Shown: in pieces, positions 1-8,078 of the stretch
How the letters are laid out: each line of letters starts with the position of its first letter
Position numbering within the stretch: the first letter of the stretch is position 1
Assembly (NCBI GenBank): GCA_019550975.1
Contig: SDWH01000016.1
Span: 1-64,000 of the forward strand
Origin: Bacteroidales bacterium SW299
GTDB lineage: Bacteria > Bacteroidota > Bacteroidia > Bacteroidales > Bacteroidaceae
Direction: 5' to 3'
DNA: 64,000 nt
The notes under the pieces: model-generated
The model's database searches: none
What the model was told of the DNA's origin: nothing
The model's input: the letters and a program-made list of their open reading frames with translations, nothing else
Position numbers and translations under genes: made by a program

Positions 1-474
1 ATTCAAATTTCTTAATTGAGTATATAAGTCGAACATTGTACCCCTATTGGAAATCCATGTTGTGATAATATTAATGAGTTCATTTATATCTGAAATATAA
101 GCCATCCTACCATCTGCTCCACGAATACCTTTCTCATTCTTACGGTGTCCTCTCGTCAGAAATGTGTTCTTCTCTTCATAGATGTAATCACGAGCTACCT
201 TATATTCCTCTCCTTTAGGCAGATGCTTTTTCAATAATCGGTTAGCAACATTATAATACAAATTGTATTTTGCTTCCGGATCATCTATTTGCTCTAGCAT
301 CATGTCTGCCAATTCGTTTTTGAGTTCCACTTGACCATCCATATTGAAGTCAAATGTTTCCTCTTTTATTTCATCGGCTTTCATTAAGATTTCAGCACGT
401 TCTGCTTCCTCTTCGCGTTCTCTTTGGAGCTTTTCAAGTTCCTCTTGGGAGATTTTTTTCTTTTTTTCTTCCAT
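1..474 (-). CDS. Unknown charged protein, 3' end outside window
   Basis: An open frame of 158 codons runs from an ATG at 474 to the window edge without a stop, so the C-terminus is missing. The first 30 residues are almost all Lys, Glu, Gln and Arg, which suggests a charged helix or coiled coil. The rest is mixed and soluble-looking, with no signal peptide or membrane segment. It starts 2 bases after the stop of the HTH/ImmA gene, so the two are almost certainly co-transcribed and may be translationally coupled. I do not recognise a family. By position it is a partner or cargo gene of the ImmA-type regulator inside an integrative element, but its function cannot be given from the visible part. 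Confidence 0.7.
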   Translation of the reverse strand, partial: MEEKKKKISQEELEKLQREREEEAERAEILMKADEIKEETFDFNMDGQVELKNELADMMLEQIDDPEAKYNLYYNVANRLLKKHLPKGEEYKVARDYIYEEKNTFLTRGHRKNEKGIRGADGRMAYISDINELINIITTWISNRGTMFDLYTQLRNLN

Positions 475-476
475 AA

Positions 477-1679
477 TTAAATATTATATATAAGTTCCTT
501 TATATCTTGTACGGATTCCATCAAAGATTCTCTCTCGAATGGATGGGTATTCAACAGTTCCAATGCTTCTGTCATTTTAGGGATATATTTATTATATAAT
601 GCCCATTCATTTGTTTTATAACAATAGACTGCATAAATTATGGAGGAATGTACGCCCCATTCACTTGCCAATCTTTCAACATGAAGATGCGAAGTGATAT
701 ATCCAGAAACAAACTTCAACCGTGATTCATTCAGAAGATATTCACGAGCAAAATTATCAGCACGTTCTTCATTCATGAGAAACAAATCTCCTTCATCGTT
801 GCTGATATGATATGTTTGTAATCTAATATCATCTAAATCATATAATACATGATGTAACTCATGCAATAATGTAAACCATAAAGTCGGATAATTGTTTTGC
901 AAGTTAGAAAGCACAATGCACGGTTTATCATTAATTACCATTGTTGCTCCACGAACTTGTATTTTTTCCAAACTAGGTTGATATATTACAGTCACTCCAA
1001 CATGATACAATGCTTTCAAGACCTTGATAAGCCCTTTCTTCACATCTCTTGTATAAGGTCTTATTTTAGGCATTAGTTCCACCAAATCTTTGCGATTGTA
1101 TGGATTGGGATTGTTAATACCTTTAAATTGAACATATGCCGATTGAATCCAAAAATTACGCATTAAATCGCTTGAATTTCTTTTCGAGCGACTGAATGCA
1201 GGTGTTAAGTCTTTATTATTTGAATAATCATACAAGCTATTTAGAGAAAAAAATTTTTTAATTTTCTCTCCCATATCCTTTGATGATGAGTCAGACGAGA
1301 AAAATTTTATTTTAGTTAATGTTGCCACATCGAAGGTTTCAACAATATATCCTGCATCTCTAGCTCGCTGTATTTCTCCAATCTGTTTTGCATCCATTTC
1401 TGGAATATATATTTTCAACAGGTCATTAACTGATATACCTAAAAAATGAGCCAGTTTTATTATATTTATAAAACCTATATGCTTTGCTGTTCCTTTCAAT
1501 ATTGGATTGAGGGTATTAGAATCCATACCTAATATATGTAGGATTTGTCTATTCGACAAATGCAAGTTCTTCTTCTTTTCCGCATACAAATCGTTCAAAG
1601 AAGTAACCTGCCCTATGTCTATTTTAGATTTTATAGCCGCATTTATTACATTCCAAAGCTCCGAATTTTCATTATCCAT
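477..1679 (-). CDS. HTH-domain / ImmA-IrrE family metallopeptidase
   Basis: A 400-residue protein. The N-terminal ~80 residues contain an XRE-like helix-turn-helix (NRQILHILGMDSNTLNPILKG region). The second half carries a zinc-protease HELHH motif (LLHELHHVLYDLDD) followed by an ERADNFAREYLL stretch, the usual third-ligand region of ImmA/IrrE-type peptidases. In this family the protease typically cleaves a phage- or element-encoded repressor, or acts in a toxin-antitoxin-like switch; that role here is inference. I chose the ATG at 1679. A TTG seven codons upstream (1700) is possible, but it falls inside a perfect palindrome at 1682-1699 that looks regulatory. The gene lies downstream of the integrase on the same strand and directly upstream of the truncated gene at 474. 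Confidence 0.82.
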   Translation of the reverse strand: MDNENSELWNVINAAIKSKIDIGQVTSLNDLYAEKKKNLHLSNRQILHILGMDSNTLNPILKGTAKHIGFINIIKLAHFLGISVNDLLKIYIPEMDAKQIGEIQRARDAGYIVETFDVATLTKIKFFSSDSSSKDMGEKIKKFFSLNSLYDYSNNKDLTPAFSRSKRNSSDLMRNFWIQSAYVQFKGINNPNPYNRKDLVELMPKIRPYTRDVKKGLIKVLKALYHVGVTVIYQPSLEKIQVRGATMVINDKPCIVLSNLQNNYPTLWFTLLHELHHVLYDLDDIRLQTYHISNDEGDLFLMNEERADNFAREYLLNESRLKFVSGYITSHLHVERLASEWGVHSSIIYAVYCYKTNEWALYNKYIPKMTEALELLNTHPFERESLMESVQDIKELIYNI

Positions 1680-1681
1680 AG

Positions 1682-1767
1682 TGCAGAAATTTTTCTGCAA
1701 AAATACAAAATATATCTAGTATTGCATTATAATGTGACGAAAATTTTCATCACATTATAATGCAATA
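1682..1767. promoter_or_regulatory. Two palindromes upstream of HTH/ImmA gene
   Basis: The 97-base gap between the HTH/ImmA gene and the integrase holds two dyads. The first, 1682-1699, is a perfect 8-bp inverted repeat (TGCAGAAA / TTTCTGCA, 2-base centre) ending 3 bases before the chosen ATG. The second, 1720-1767, is a 48-bp palindrome: 18-bp perfect arms (1720-1737 and 1750-1767) around an inner GAAAATTTTC, with a single mismatched pair. A TATTTTTG -7-like box lies between them at 1698-1705 (minus). These look like operators for autoregulation by the HTH protein. The longer one could also act as a terminator for the integrase, although it lacks a T-run. Confidence 0.6.
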
Positions 1768-1797
1768 TGCTAAAAGCATACTCCCTAATACAATAAA

Positions 1798-3054
1798 TTA
1801 CTCGGTCATTGGCAAGTCCAACTTGATTGTCTTTGTTGCTTCTTCCTTTTTGGCATCAACGACTTTCGCATACACTTGAGTTGTACGGACATTCGTATGG
1901 CCAAGCATTTTGCTGACTGTGTAAATGTCAGTACCTCCAGCGAGTTGCAGGGTTGCATACGAATGTCTAAAACAATGGTAGGTGATGTGCTTCGTTATTC
2001 CGGCTTCTGCAACCCATTTCTTTATCGGGCGGTTAATCCATGACGGGTCAGGCAGTCCGGCAAAAACTAATTGTTCGCCGTCTTTCCTCTCACCACATAA
2101 TTGAAATGCCTGTTCGGATATGGGCATATACTCAACGCCTTTGGTCTTTTGCTGGGTGAAGTTTAATCGATAACCACCATTGAATACCTCTATCTCTGAC
2201 CACTTCAACTTTTGTATGTCGCAATGGCGGAGTCCTGTCAGTGCCGAAAAGAGTGCGGCTCGTTTCAATAACGGGTCACATGGAGTTTGAGCCAAACGAT
2301 TCAGTTCGTCAATAGTCAAGTATTCCCTACGGCTTTCTTGACCTTGAATGCCTTTGACCTTCGCCCCAATATCAACCGTCAGATAGCCGTCAATAAAAGC
2401 CTGCTTCAATGCGGCCTTGAATATGGAGAAATAGGTGGATGCCGTGTTTTGCGAGATGACACCTTTCTTACCGCCTCCTTGTGGGGCGTTCAATAAGAAC
2501 ATACGGAATGATTCTATCAGCTTCAAATCAATCTGTGAGAAAAGGATGGTATCGCCTTTTGCAAAGATTTTCAACAGTTCATGCACACGCTTCCAGTTGA
2601 TGATAATGGAATCGGAGCTATGGGCATGGCGTAACCGCTGTACGTGGTCGAAGTATTCAATGAAGTTGCAACGGGAACGCTCCAGCTGCTCTGCCTGTTC
2701 CGCATCCGTTTCAGAATAAAGCGAAGCGTTATCGTATTCCTTTTGGCGCAGGCTCCTCACCTTGTCGGCATAAATACATGATTCTTGGTCTAACTGGGAT
2801 TTGCATTGGATAATGCCGTTCAAATCACGCTTAGGCTTATAAGTGGTTTTGCCATCCTTGTCTGTTCGGGCGTTCCGTGACTTATCCCAAATGGGAGTGG
2901 TGATTGTACGATTCAGATATTCACGCACTCTTTGGGGAGTGGGTTTGTCTGCTTGAAAAACCGGATAGGCTTCAACGTACAGATACCATTCCTCACGGTA
3001 TTCCGACTTGCGGAGTTTTACTGAAACTCGTGTATTGGCCAACGCTTTCTTCAT
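1798..3054 (-). CDS. Tyrosine recombinase (integrase)
   Basis: A 418-residue site-specific recombinase of the phage/ICE integrase type common in Bacteroidales. An N-terminal arm-binding region and a SAM-like core-binding domain (about residues 100-230) precede the catalytic domain. The catalytic residues can be read: Arg in LTGLRHCD, His and Arg in YHCFRHSYAT, His in LGHTNVRTTQ and the nucleophile Tyr just after (VYAKV). The start overlaps the stop of the HTH gene by 4 bases (ATGA), so the two are coupled. It would catalyse integration and excision of the element whose left part leaves the window. Because the int/xis pair ends about 210 bp from the dnaK stop, the element's boundary is probably in that gap. 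Confidence 0.93.
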   Translation of the reverse strand: MKKALANTRVSVKLRKSEYREEWYLYVEAYPVFQADKPTPQRVREYLNRTITTPIWDKSRNARTDKDGKTTYKPKRDLNGIIQCKSQLDQESCIYADKVRSLRQKEYDNASLYSETDAEQAEQLERSRCNFIEYFDHVQRLRHAHSSDSIIINWKRVHELLKIFAKGDTILFSQIDLKLIESFRMFLLNAPQGGGKKGVISQNTASTYFSIFKAALKQAFIDGYLTVDIGAKVKGIQGQESRREYLTIDELNRLAQTPCDPLLKRAALFSALTGLRHCDIQKLKWSEIEVFNGGYRLNFTQQKTKGVEYMPISEQAFQLCGERKDGEQLVFAGLPDPSWINRPIKKWVAEAGITKHITYHCFRHSYATLQLAGGTDIYTVSKMLGHTNVRTTQVYAKVVDAKKEEATKTIKLDLPMTE

Positions 3055-3611
3055 TGCTTCGCTCCTTTATATAGGTTATCAATTTCTTTCTTGGGGGCAT
3101 AAACAAAATTCCCTATCTGTCGAGTGGGGATGGAGTATTTACGGATATGGAGATACACCGTGCTGTCGTCCAAATGATATTTCTTAGCTATTTCACCGAT
3201 GGTGTAACAATCCTTTGGCTCCAAACTGTAAAGTTTGGCAACAGGCTTTGATTTAGTCAGTGCTTTCTTGCGCAACGGGTAAAGTTTCAACAATTCTTCT
3301 TTACTCACTCGAATTTGGTTAGTTCCAAGATTTATGTGCGAGATAGTACCTTTATGTATCAGACGATACAGCGTATCTTTGCTTATGCCAAACAGGGCAT
3401 AGGCTTCTGACACCTTGATGTAATCTTGGTGCTTTGGGATGTTTTTCACGATTTCATCCAATCGTTGGTTCCGCTTCTCCTCGTCTTTCCTGCGCTTATA
3501 GGCAATGTTGGAACAGCGTTTGGAACAACACCACGATTCTATGGTCTTGGCGATGAACTCTTGACCACACACTTGGCATTTCCGCTTTATTTCAAACTTT
3601 GCTGCTGGCAT
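3051..3611 (-). CDS. Zinc-ribbon plus double HTH protein, excisionase-like
   Basis: A 186-residue protein. The first ~40 residues hold two Cys pairs (CQVCG and CCSKRC), a small zinc-binding module. Two excisionase/MerR-type helix-turn-helix units follow: one around residues 65-110 (VSEAYALFGISKDTLYRLIHK) and one around 130-180 (YTIGEIAKKYHLDDSTVYLHI). Such HTH proteins next to integrases act as recombination directionality factors or as regulators of excision; this specific role is inferred from context. It overlaps the integrase start by 4 bases and is the first gene of that pair. A TATATTTG -7 box lies at 3697-3704. The fusion of a zinc ribbon with two HTH units is longer than a minimal Xis. 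Confidence 0.8.
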   Translation of the reverse strand: MPAAKFEIKRKCQVCGQEFIAKTIESWCCSKRCSNIAYKRRKDEEKRNQRLDEIVKNIPKHQDYIKVSEAYALFGISKDTLYRLIHKGTISHINLGTNQIRVSKEELLKLYPLRKKALTKSKPVAKLYSLEPKDCYTIGEIAKKYHLDDSTVYLHIRKYSIPTRQIGNFVYAPKKEIDNLYKGAKQ

Positions 3612-3696
3612 AATGCTGATTTTTACCTGTTTGTAATCTATCCATTCATATTTTGTCGCAGATTTCCTACTTTTTTATCGCGGCACAAATATGGAA

Positions 3697-3704
3697 CAAA
3701 TATA
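3697..3704 (-). promoter_or_regulatory. -7 box for HTH/integrase operon
   Basis: On the minus strand this reads TATATTTG, an exact match to the Bacteroidales TAnnTTTG consensus, 86 bases upstream of the HTH gene start. No clear -33 element was found. Confidence 0.5.
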
Positions 3705-3743
3705 CGATAAAAATCCGAGAAACAAGCAAATCCATCAGAAAGT

Positions 3744-3786
3744 GTTAAAAACGAAAATAGGGCGTAACCCATTGAGCTACACCCTA
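3744..3786 (-). terminator. dnaK terminator with tRNA-like loop
   Basis: Downstream of the dnaK stop the minus strand forms a 7-bp stem, TAGGGTG (3786-3780) with CGCCCTA (3764-3758), followed by TTTTCGTTTTT, so it can terminate dnaK transcription. The loop and left arm read GGGTGTAGCTCAATGGGTTA, resembling the acceptor and D-arm start of a tRNA. The rest of a tRNA is absent. It lies in the gap between dnaK and the integrative element. Confidence 0.5.
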
Positions 3787-3821
3787 CTTTTCTATCGTTG
3801 GTTATCGTTGTTTACCGATAC

Positions 3822-5741
3822 TCATTTGACTTCCTCAAAATCCGCATCCTGCACATTGTCATTATTCTTGCTTGAACTCTGACCGCTGTTTGCCTGTCCG
3901 GCGTTAGGACCAGCCTGAGCACCGCCCTGGGCTCCTGTCTGCGCATACATTTCAGCGCTTGCTGCCTGGAATGCAGTTTGCAGTTCTGCGCTTGCTGCAT
4001 CGATGGCAGCCAGATCCTGAGCCTTATGAGCGTCTTTCAGTTTCTGCAGAGCAGCCTCAATAGGAGCTTTCTTGTCGGCAGGAATCTTGTCGCCAAGATC
4101 CTTCAACTGATTTTCTGTCGTGAAAATCAAGCTGTCGGCCTGATTCAGCTTGTCGATACGTTCCTTTTCTTTCTTGTCGGCTTCAGCATTTGCTTCAGCC
4201 TCTGCTTTCATACGGTCTATTTCTTCCTTGCTCAAGCCAGATGAAGCTTCGATACGGATAGCCTGTTCCTTGCCTGTAGCCTTATCCTTTGCAGACACTT
4301 TCAGGATACCGTTGGCATCGATATCGAATGTAACCTCAATCTGAGGAACACCACGGCGAGCCGGAGCAATACCTGTCAGATTAAACTGACCGATTGACTT
4401 GTTCTGAGCTGCCATCGGACGTTCACCCTGCAATACATGGATGGTAACTTCTGTCTGGTTGTCGGCTGCTGTAGAGAAGACTTCACTCTTCTTGCACGGA
4501 ATGGTTGTATTAGCATCAATCAGCTTGGTCATTACACCGCCCATGGTTTCGATACCCAAAGTCAGCGGAGTTACATCCAGCAGCACGATGTTTCCTACAC
4601 CTGCTTCCTTATTTAACACAGCACCTTGGATAGCTGCACCTACAGCTACCACTTCATCCGGATTCACACCCTTGGAAGGAACTTTGCCGAAGAAGTCCTG
4701 AACCAGTTGCTGAACAGCCGGAATACGTGAAGAACCACCTACGAGGATTACTTCATCAATGTCCGAATTGCTCAAGCCCGCATCACTCATCGCTTTCTTA
4801 CACGGTTCCAGACAAGCCTGAATCAGGTCGTGGGCAAGCTGCTCGAATTTGGCACGGGTCAAAGTCTTAACCAAGTGCTTGGGCACACCGCCTACCGGCA
4901 TGATATACGGCAGGTTGATTTCGGTAGAAGTAGAAGAAGACAATTCAATCTTTGCCTTTTCTGCGGCTTCCTTCAAACGCTGCATAGCCATCGGGTCTGT
5001 AGTCAAGTCAGCACCTTCATCGTTCTTGAACTCCTGAACCAGCCAGTTGATGATAGCCTGGTCGAAGTCATCACCGCCCAGATGAGTATCACCGTTGGTA
5101 GCCAGCACTTCGAACACGCCGCCGCCAAACTCAAGGATTGAAATATCGAACGTACCGCCACCAAGGTCGAACACAGCCACCTTCATATCCTTGTTAGCCT
5201 TGTCCACACCGTATGCCAAAGCAGCTGCTGTCGGCTCGTTTACAATACGTTTCACATCCAGACCTGCAATCTGTCCCGCTTCCTTGGTTGCCTGACGCTG
5301 AGAATCAGAGAAGTATGCCGGCACAGTAATTACGGCTTCTGTAACCTCCTGGCCCAAATAGTCTTCAGCCGTCTTTTTCATTTTCTGGAGAATCATTGCC
5401 GAGATTTCCTGCGGAGTATACAGACGGCCGTCGATATCCACACGCGGCGTATTGTTGTCACCTCTCACCACTGAGTAAGGCACACGAGAGATTTCTTTCT
5501 GAACCTGATCGTAAGTTTCACCCATGAAACGTTTGATTGAATATACCGTACGTTTCGGGTTTGTAATGGCCTGACGCTTGGCCGGATCACCGACTTTACG
5601 TTCGCCGCCGTCAACGAAACCTACAACAGAAGGAGTGGTACGTTTGCCTTCACTGTTGGCGATTACCACCGGTTCGTTACCTTCGAAAACTGCTACACAT
5701 GAATTTGTAGTTCCTAAGTCAATACCAATAATCTTTCCCAT
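3822..5741 (-). CDS. dnaK: Molecular chaperone DnaK (Hsp70)
   Basis: A 639-residue cytoplasmic ATP-dependent chaperone that works with DnaJ and GrpE on unfolded proteins. The nucleotide-binding domain (about 1-380) opens with [18 protein letters not shown] and contains the [13 protein letters not shown] and DLGGGTFD phosphate-binding motifs and the [10 protein letters not shown] motif. The substrate-binding domain follows (about 385-600), then a flexible Gly/Gln/Asn-rich tail ending in the typical DADFEEVK-type C-terminus. Length and ends match the family, so the neighbouring element has not truncated it. It is monocistronic: a terminator follows at 3744-3786 and a terminator for the upstream gene precedes it at 5825-5872. 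I see no CIRCE-like operator upstream. Confidence 0.98.
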   Translation of the reverse strand: MGKIIGIDLGTTNSCVAVFEGNEPVVIANSEGKRTTPSVVGFVDGGERKVGDPAKRQAITNPKRTVYSIKRFMGETYDQVQKEISRVPYSVVRGDNNTPRVDIDGRLYTPQEISAMILQKMKKTAEDYLGQEVTEAVITVPAYFSDSQRQATKEAGQIAGLDVKRIVNEPTAAALAYGVDKANKDMKVAVFDLGGGTFDISILEFGGGVFEVLATNGDTHLGGDDFDQAIINWLVQEFKNDEGADLTTDPMAMQRLKEAAEKAKIELSSSTSTEINLPYIMPVGGVPKHLVKTLTRAKFEQLAHDLIQACLEPCKKAMSDAGLSNSDIDEVILVGGSSRIPAVQQLVQDFFGKVPSKGVNPDEVVAVGAAIQGAVLNKEAGVGNIVLLDVTPLTLGIETMGGVMTKLIDANTTIPCKKSEVFSTAADNQTEVTIHVLQGERPMAAQNKSIGQFNLTGIAPARRGVPQIEVTFDIDANGILKVSAKDKATGKEQAIRIEASSGLSKEEIDRMKAEAEANAEADKKEKERIDKLNQADSLIFTTENQLKDLGDKIPADKKAPIEAALQKLKDAHKAQDLAAIDAASAELQTAFQAASAEMYAQTGAQGGAQAGPNAGQANSGQSSSKNNDNVQDADFEEVK

Positions 5742-5824
5742 AATTGTATCTATTTTATTTGTTTGCTAGTTAAATTGATTCTGCAATGCCGAAGCATTAC
5801 GCTCTTCATATGACAAATGCCGTG

Positions 5825-5872
5825 CCAAAAAAAGATCAGTCCGTGCCGAATAAAATTTTCGGACACGGACTG
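5825..5872 (-). terminator. Terminator of padR-pspC operon
   Basis: A long inverted repeat, CAGTCCGTG-CCGAA (5837-5850) with TTCGG-A-CACGGACTG (5858-5872), 14 paired bases with one bulged base, followed on the minus strand by TCTTTTTTTGG. It lies 34 bases after the PspC gene stop and before dnaK. Confidence 0.8.
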
Positions 5873-5905
5873 ACAAAATGTCTGTTATTCTGACAGAAAT
5901 CACGC

Positions 5906-6934
5906 CTATAACATGACACTGCCTAAGAAAGGGGAATCAAAAAAGACAATTGTCCCTACAATGACAGCCACAAGCCATACTAATATAAGGATAAGTTTCG
6001 CCACGGTTGACATCGGCTTCCAGTTTCCGAACACCTGCATGAGCACCTGCACCAGTCCTGCAATAGGAATACCTACAACCAACAGGCCGCATACGGCCAT
6101 CACTCCCGACGTTACCGGAAATGCACTTACCATATTCCAGTCGATGACCGGAGAAAATTCATAAAACAAAGAAGGTACATTCACCAATATGCCCGCTGCA
6201 GCAAGCAGAAGGGCAAAAGCCACAATCAGCACAACGAACAGCACGGGAAAGCAGCAGACGGCCAGCAGGATAAGACAAAGTTTCAGGACAAAGCCGAACA
6301 CGGTTACCAGCACATCTCCTATTTTGTGCAGTAATGACCGGTCTTCCGGACTGGAATCCTTTTTTTCAAATCCTCCGGTCACCGTACGGCCGATATTTTC
6401 CATATTGACGGGCTCCCCCCGCATCTGCAGTTTTTCCGTAGCCGTCCGCGCGAGAGGGATAATAATCCATGCCGCCAGATAAACCAAAAGCAGCCACTGG
6501 AAAAAACATCCGGCCACAATCAGAAGCAGGCGCAAAGGAACCACATCCCATCCGAGATAGGCGGCAATGCCCGAAGCGACACCTCCCAGCACCTTGTCGT
6601 CCGGATTGCGGAACAAGTGGCGGACCACCTTCTCATCCTTGTCCGGTTTCTCTTCAGCAACGTCCTCTTCCGCATCATTCAACTCCTCGGGCTTACCCAT
6701 GCGGGCGATTATGGCTTCCACATTCTCAACCGTAACCACACGGCTTCCTCCGCTCACACATTCGTCAAAGAGTTCCGCAATGCGGTTTTCCATGTCGCGC
6801 ACAATTTCCTCCCCTTCCGGATTCTTGCGGAAATGGTAACGGAGGTTATTCAGATAACTGTCGAGAAGGGTATAGGCATCTTCATCTATATTATATACGG
6901 TCCCCCCTAAATTTACTGTCAAAGTCTTTTTCAT
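5906..6934 (-). CDS. PspC-domain inner-membrane protein
   Basis: A 342-residue membrane protein. The N-terminal ~100 residues are a soluble acidic domain (MKKTLTVNLGGTVYNIDEDA start) of the type that precedes PspC in Bacteroidetes. A PspC domain follows at about 105-165 (LFRNPDDKVLGGVASGIAAYLGWD and a hydrophobic segment). Three or more hydrophobic segments come after residue 210. PspC proteins act in the cell-envelope stress response with PspA/PspB in proteobacteria; the Bacteroidetes version usually sits, as here, behind a PadR regulator, and its exact role is not known. Its ATG overlaps the padR stop by 4 bases, so the pair is translationally coupled. Confidence 0.9.
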   Translation of the reverse strand: MKKTLTVNLGGTVYNIDEDAYTLLDSYLNNLRYHFRKNPEGEEIVRDMENRIAELFDECVSGGSRVVTVENVEAIIARMGKPEELNDAEEDVAEEKPDKDEKVVRHLFRNPDDKVLGGVASGIAAYLGWDVVPLRLLLIVAGCFFQWLLLVYLAAWIIIPLARTATEKLQMRGEPVNMENIGRTVTGGFEKKDSSPEDRSLLHKIGDVLVTVFGFVLKLCLILLAVCCFPVLFVVLIVAFALLLAAAGILVNVPSLFYEFSPVIDWNMVSAFPVTSGVMAVCGLLVVGIPIAGLVQVLMQVFGNWKPMSTVAKLILILVWLVAVIVGTIVFFDSPFLGSVML

Positions 6935-7275
6935 TGCTGTTCGATTTTAATATTGTTCCTTAAATGATTCACCGTATCGGAAAGTTCGTCCCAAGCATTT
7001 TCCAATCCTTGCAAGAACTCCACTCCGCCGTCCGTCAGACTGTAATACTTTCGGGGAGGCCCTTGCGTGGACTCCACCCACTCGTACGAAAGCAGCCCGT
7101 CGTTCTTCAACCTTGTAAGCAAGGGATAAAGCGTCCCCTCCACCACAATCAACTTGGCTTCCTTCAGCCTCTGGATGATATCGGAAGCATACGAAGCCTC
7201 TCTGTGCAGGAGCAGCAGGATGCAATATTCGAGCATCCCTTTGCGCATCTGCGATTTCACATTGTCTACATTCAT
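6931..7275 (-). CDS. PadR-family transcriptional regulator
   Basis: A 114-residue winged-helix repressor. It shows the PadR pattern: KGMLEYCILLLLHREASYASDI, then EGTLYPLLTRLKNDGLLSYEW for the recognition helix and wing, and RKYYSLTDGGVEFL. A short C-terminal helix for dimerisation completes it, typical of the small PadR-s2 subfamily. It most likely represses its own operon with the PspC membrane protein. A TATATTTG -7 box lies at 7300-7307 and a perfect 10-bp palindrome ATAGTACTAT at 7334-7343, a plausible operator. The signal sensed is unknown. Confidence 0.93.
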   Translation of the reverse strand: MNVDNVKSQMRKGMLEYCILLLLHREASYASDIIQRLKEAKLIVVEGTLYPLLTRLKNDGLLSYEWVESTQGPPRKYYSLTDGGVEFLQGLENAWDELSDTVNHLRNNIKIEQQ

Positions 7276-7299
7276 AAACTGAAACTATTTTGTATGGCA

Positions 7300-7343
7300 C
7301 AAATATACGCACAAACAAGATACCTTGCATTACATAGTACTAT
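7300..7343 (-). promoter_or_regulatory. padR promoter and possible operator
   Basis: The minus strand has TATATTTG (7300-7307), an exact -7 box 25 bases before the padR ATG. The palindrome ATAGTACTAT (7334-7343) lies just upstream, near the -33 position, where a PadR dimer could block RNA polymerase. The operator assignment is inference. Confidence 0.5.
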
Positions 7344-7412
7344 TATTTAAATCAAATTAACAAGACTCTTTCATATGCGAGCCAGGCAAGAAACATCAGG
7401 CACCCAGACAAA

Positions 7413-7460
7413 TCTTTATCTCCAGCCTGAAGACGGGTATCTTCAGGCTGGAGATAAAGA
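7413..7460. repeat. Perfect 21-bp inverted repeat, 21-nt repeat family
   Basis: Arms 7413-7433 and 7440-7460 are perfect reverse complements of 21 bases around a 6-base centre (CGGGTA). The same stretch can be read as two 21-base direct units, TCTCCAGCCTGAAGA-CGGGTA and TCTTCAGGCTGGAGA-TAAAGA. Each is itself a 15-base imperfect palindrome plus 6 bases. Three related units occur at 20536-20597. It lies between the divergent padR and GNAT genes. There is no flanking T-run that would make it an ordinary terminator. Confidence 0.8.
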
Positions 7461-7558
7461 ACCGGAGGGAGAATCCGGCAAAATTGTCTGCAAAACAGAC
7501 TGAAAGAAAAATAAGCTGACAAAAAAATCCGTATCTTTACGGACGCATTAAAATACAA

Positions 7559-8062
7559 ATGAACATGTTTACGATAAGAAAAGCAGATACGGCCGACATC
7601 GGCCTCATCAACAAACTGGCATGGCAGGTGTTTCCCGCCACATACAAGGACATCTTGACGAAAGAACAGAGTGACTACATGATGGAATGGATGTACTCGC
7701 CCGAAAGCTTGCGCAAACAGATGGAGGAAGAAGGACACATCTATTACATAGCCTATGAAGAATGCGAGCCGGCAGGATACGTATCTATCCAGCCGGAAGG
7801 AAAAGACCTCTATCACTTGCAGAAAATCTACGTGCTCCCCTATTTCCAGAAGTACGGCTTGGGAAAACAACTGTTCAGACAGGCGATAGCGGCCATCAAG
7901 GAGCTGCATCCCAGACCATGCCGGATGGAACTGAACGTAAACCGCAACAATCCGTCGCTGGGGTTTTATGAGCACATGGGCATGAAAAAAGTGCGCGAAG
8001 GCGATTTCCCCATCGGAAACGGATATTACATGAACGACTACATCATGGGAATCGATATCTGA
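7559..8062 (+). CDS. GNAT-family N-acetyltransferase
   Basis: A 167-residue single-domain acetyltransferase. The acetyl-CoA-binding core reads LQKIYVLPYFQKYGLGKQLF (residues ~88-107), followed by the beta5/alpha4 pair LNVNRNNPSLGFYEHMGMKK, typical of GNAT enzymes acting on amines such as amino acids, polyamines or N-termini. The substrate cannot be named. A second in-frame Met is two codons in and could be the start. A near-consensus -7 box (TATCTTTA) occurs about 28 bases upstream. It is convergent with the group II intron, which begins just after its stop. Confidence 0.93.
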   Translation: MNMFTIRKADTADIGLINKLAWQVFPATYKDILTKEQSDYMMEWMYSPESLRKQMEEEGHIYYIAYEECEPAGYVSIQPEGKDLYHLQKIYVLPYFQKYGLGKQLFRQAIAAIKELHPRPCRMELNVNRNNPSLGFYEHMGMKKVREGDFPIGNGYYMNDYIMGIDI

Positions 8063-8078
8063 CCGCACCTGCAAGCGA

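Noticed and set aside
1680-1700. TTG start for the HTH/ImmA gene
   Set aside because: It lies in a perfect palindrome and adds seven residues without similarity; the ATG at 1679 is more likely.
3766-3786. tRNA gene downstream of dnaK
   Set aside because: Only the first ~20 bases look like a tRNA; D-stem pairing, anticodon arm and T-arm are absent.
7352-8074. 240-codon minus-strand open frame opposite the GNAT gene
   Set aside because: It is the antisense of a clear GNAT enzyme, has Phe/His/Val-rich composition and runs through the 21-bp inverted repeat; no family match.
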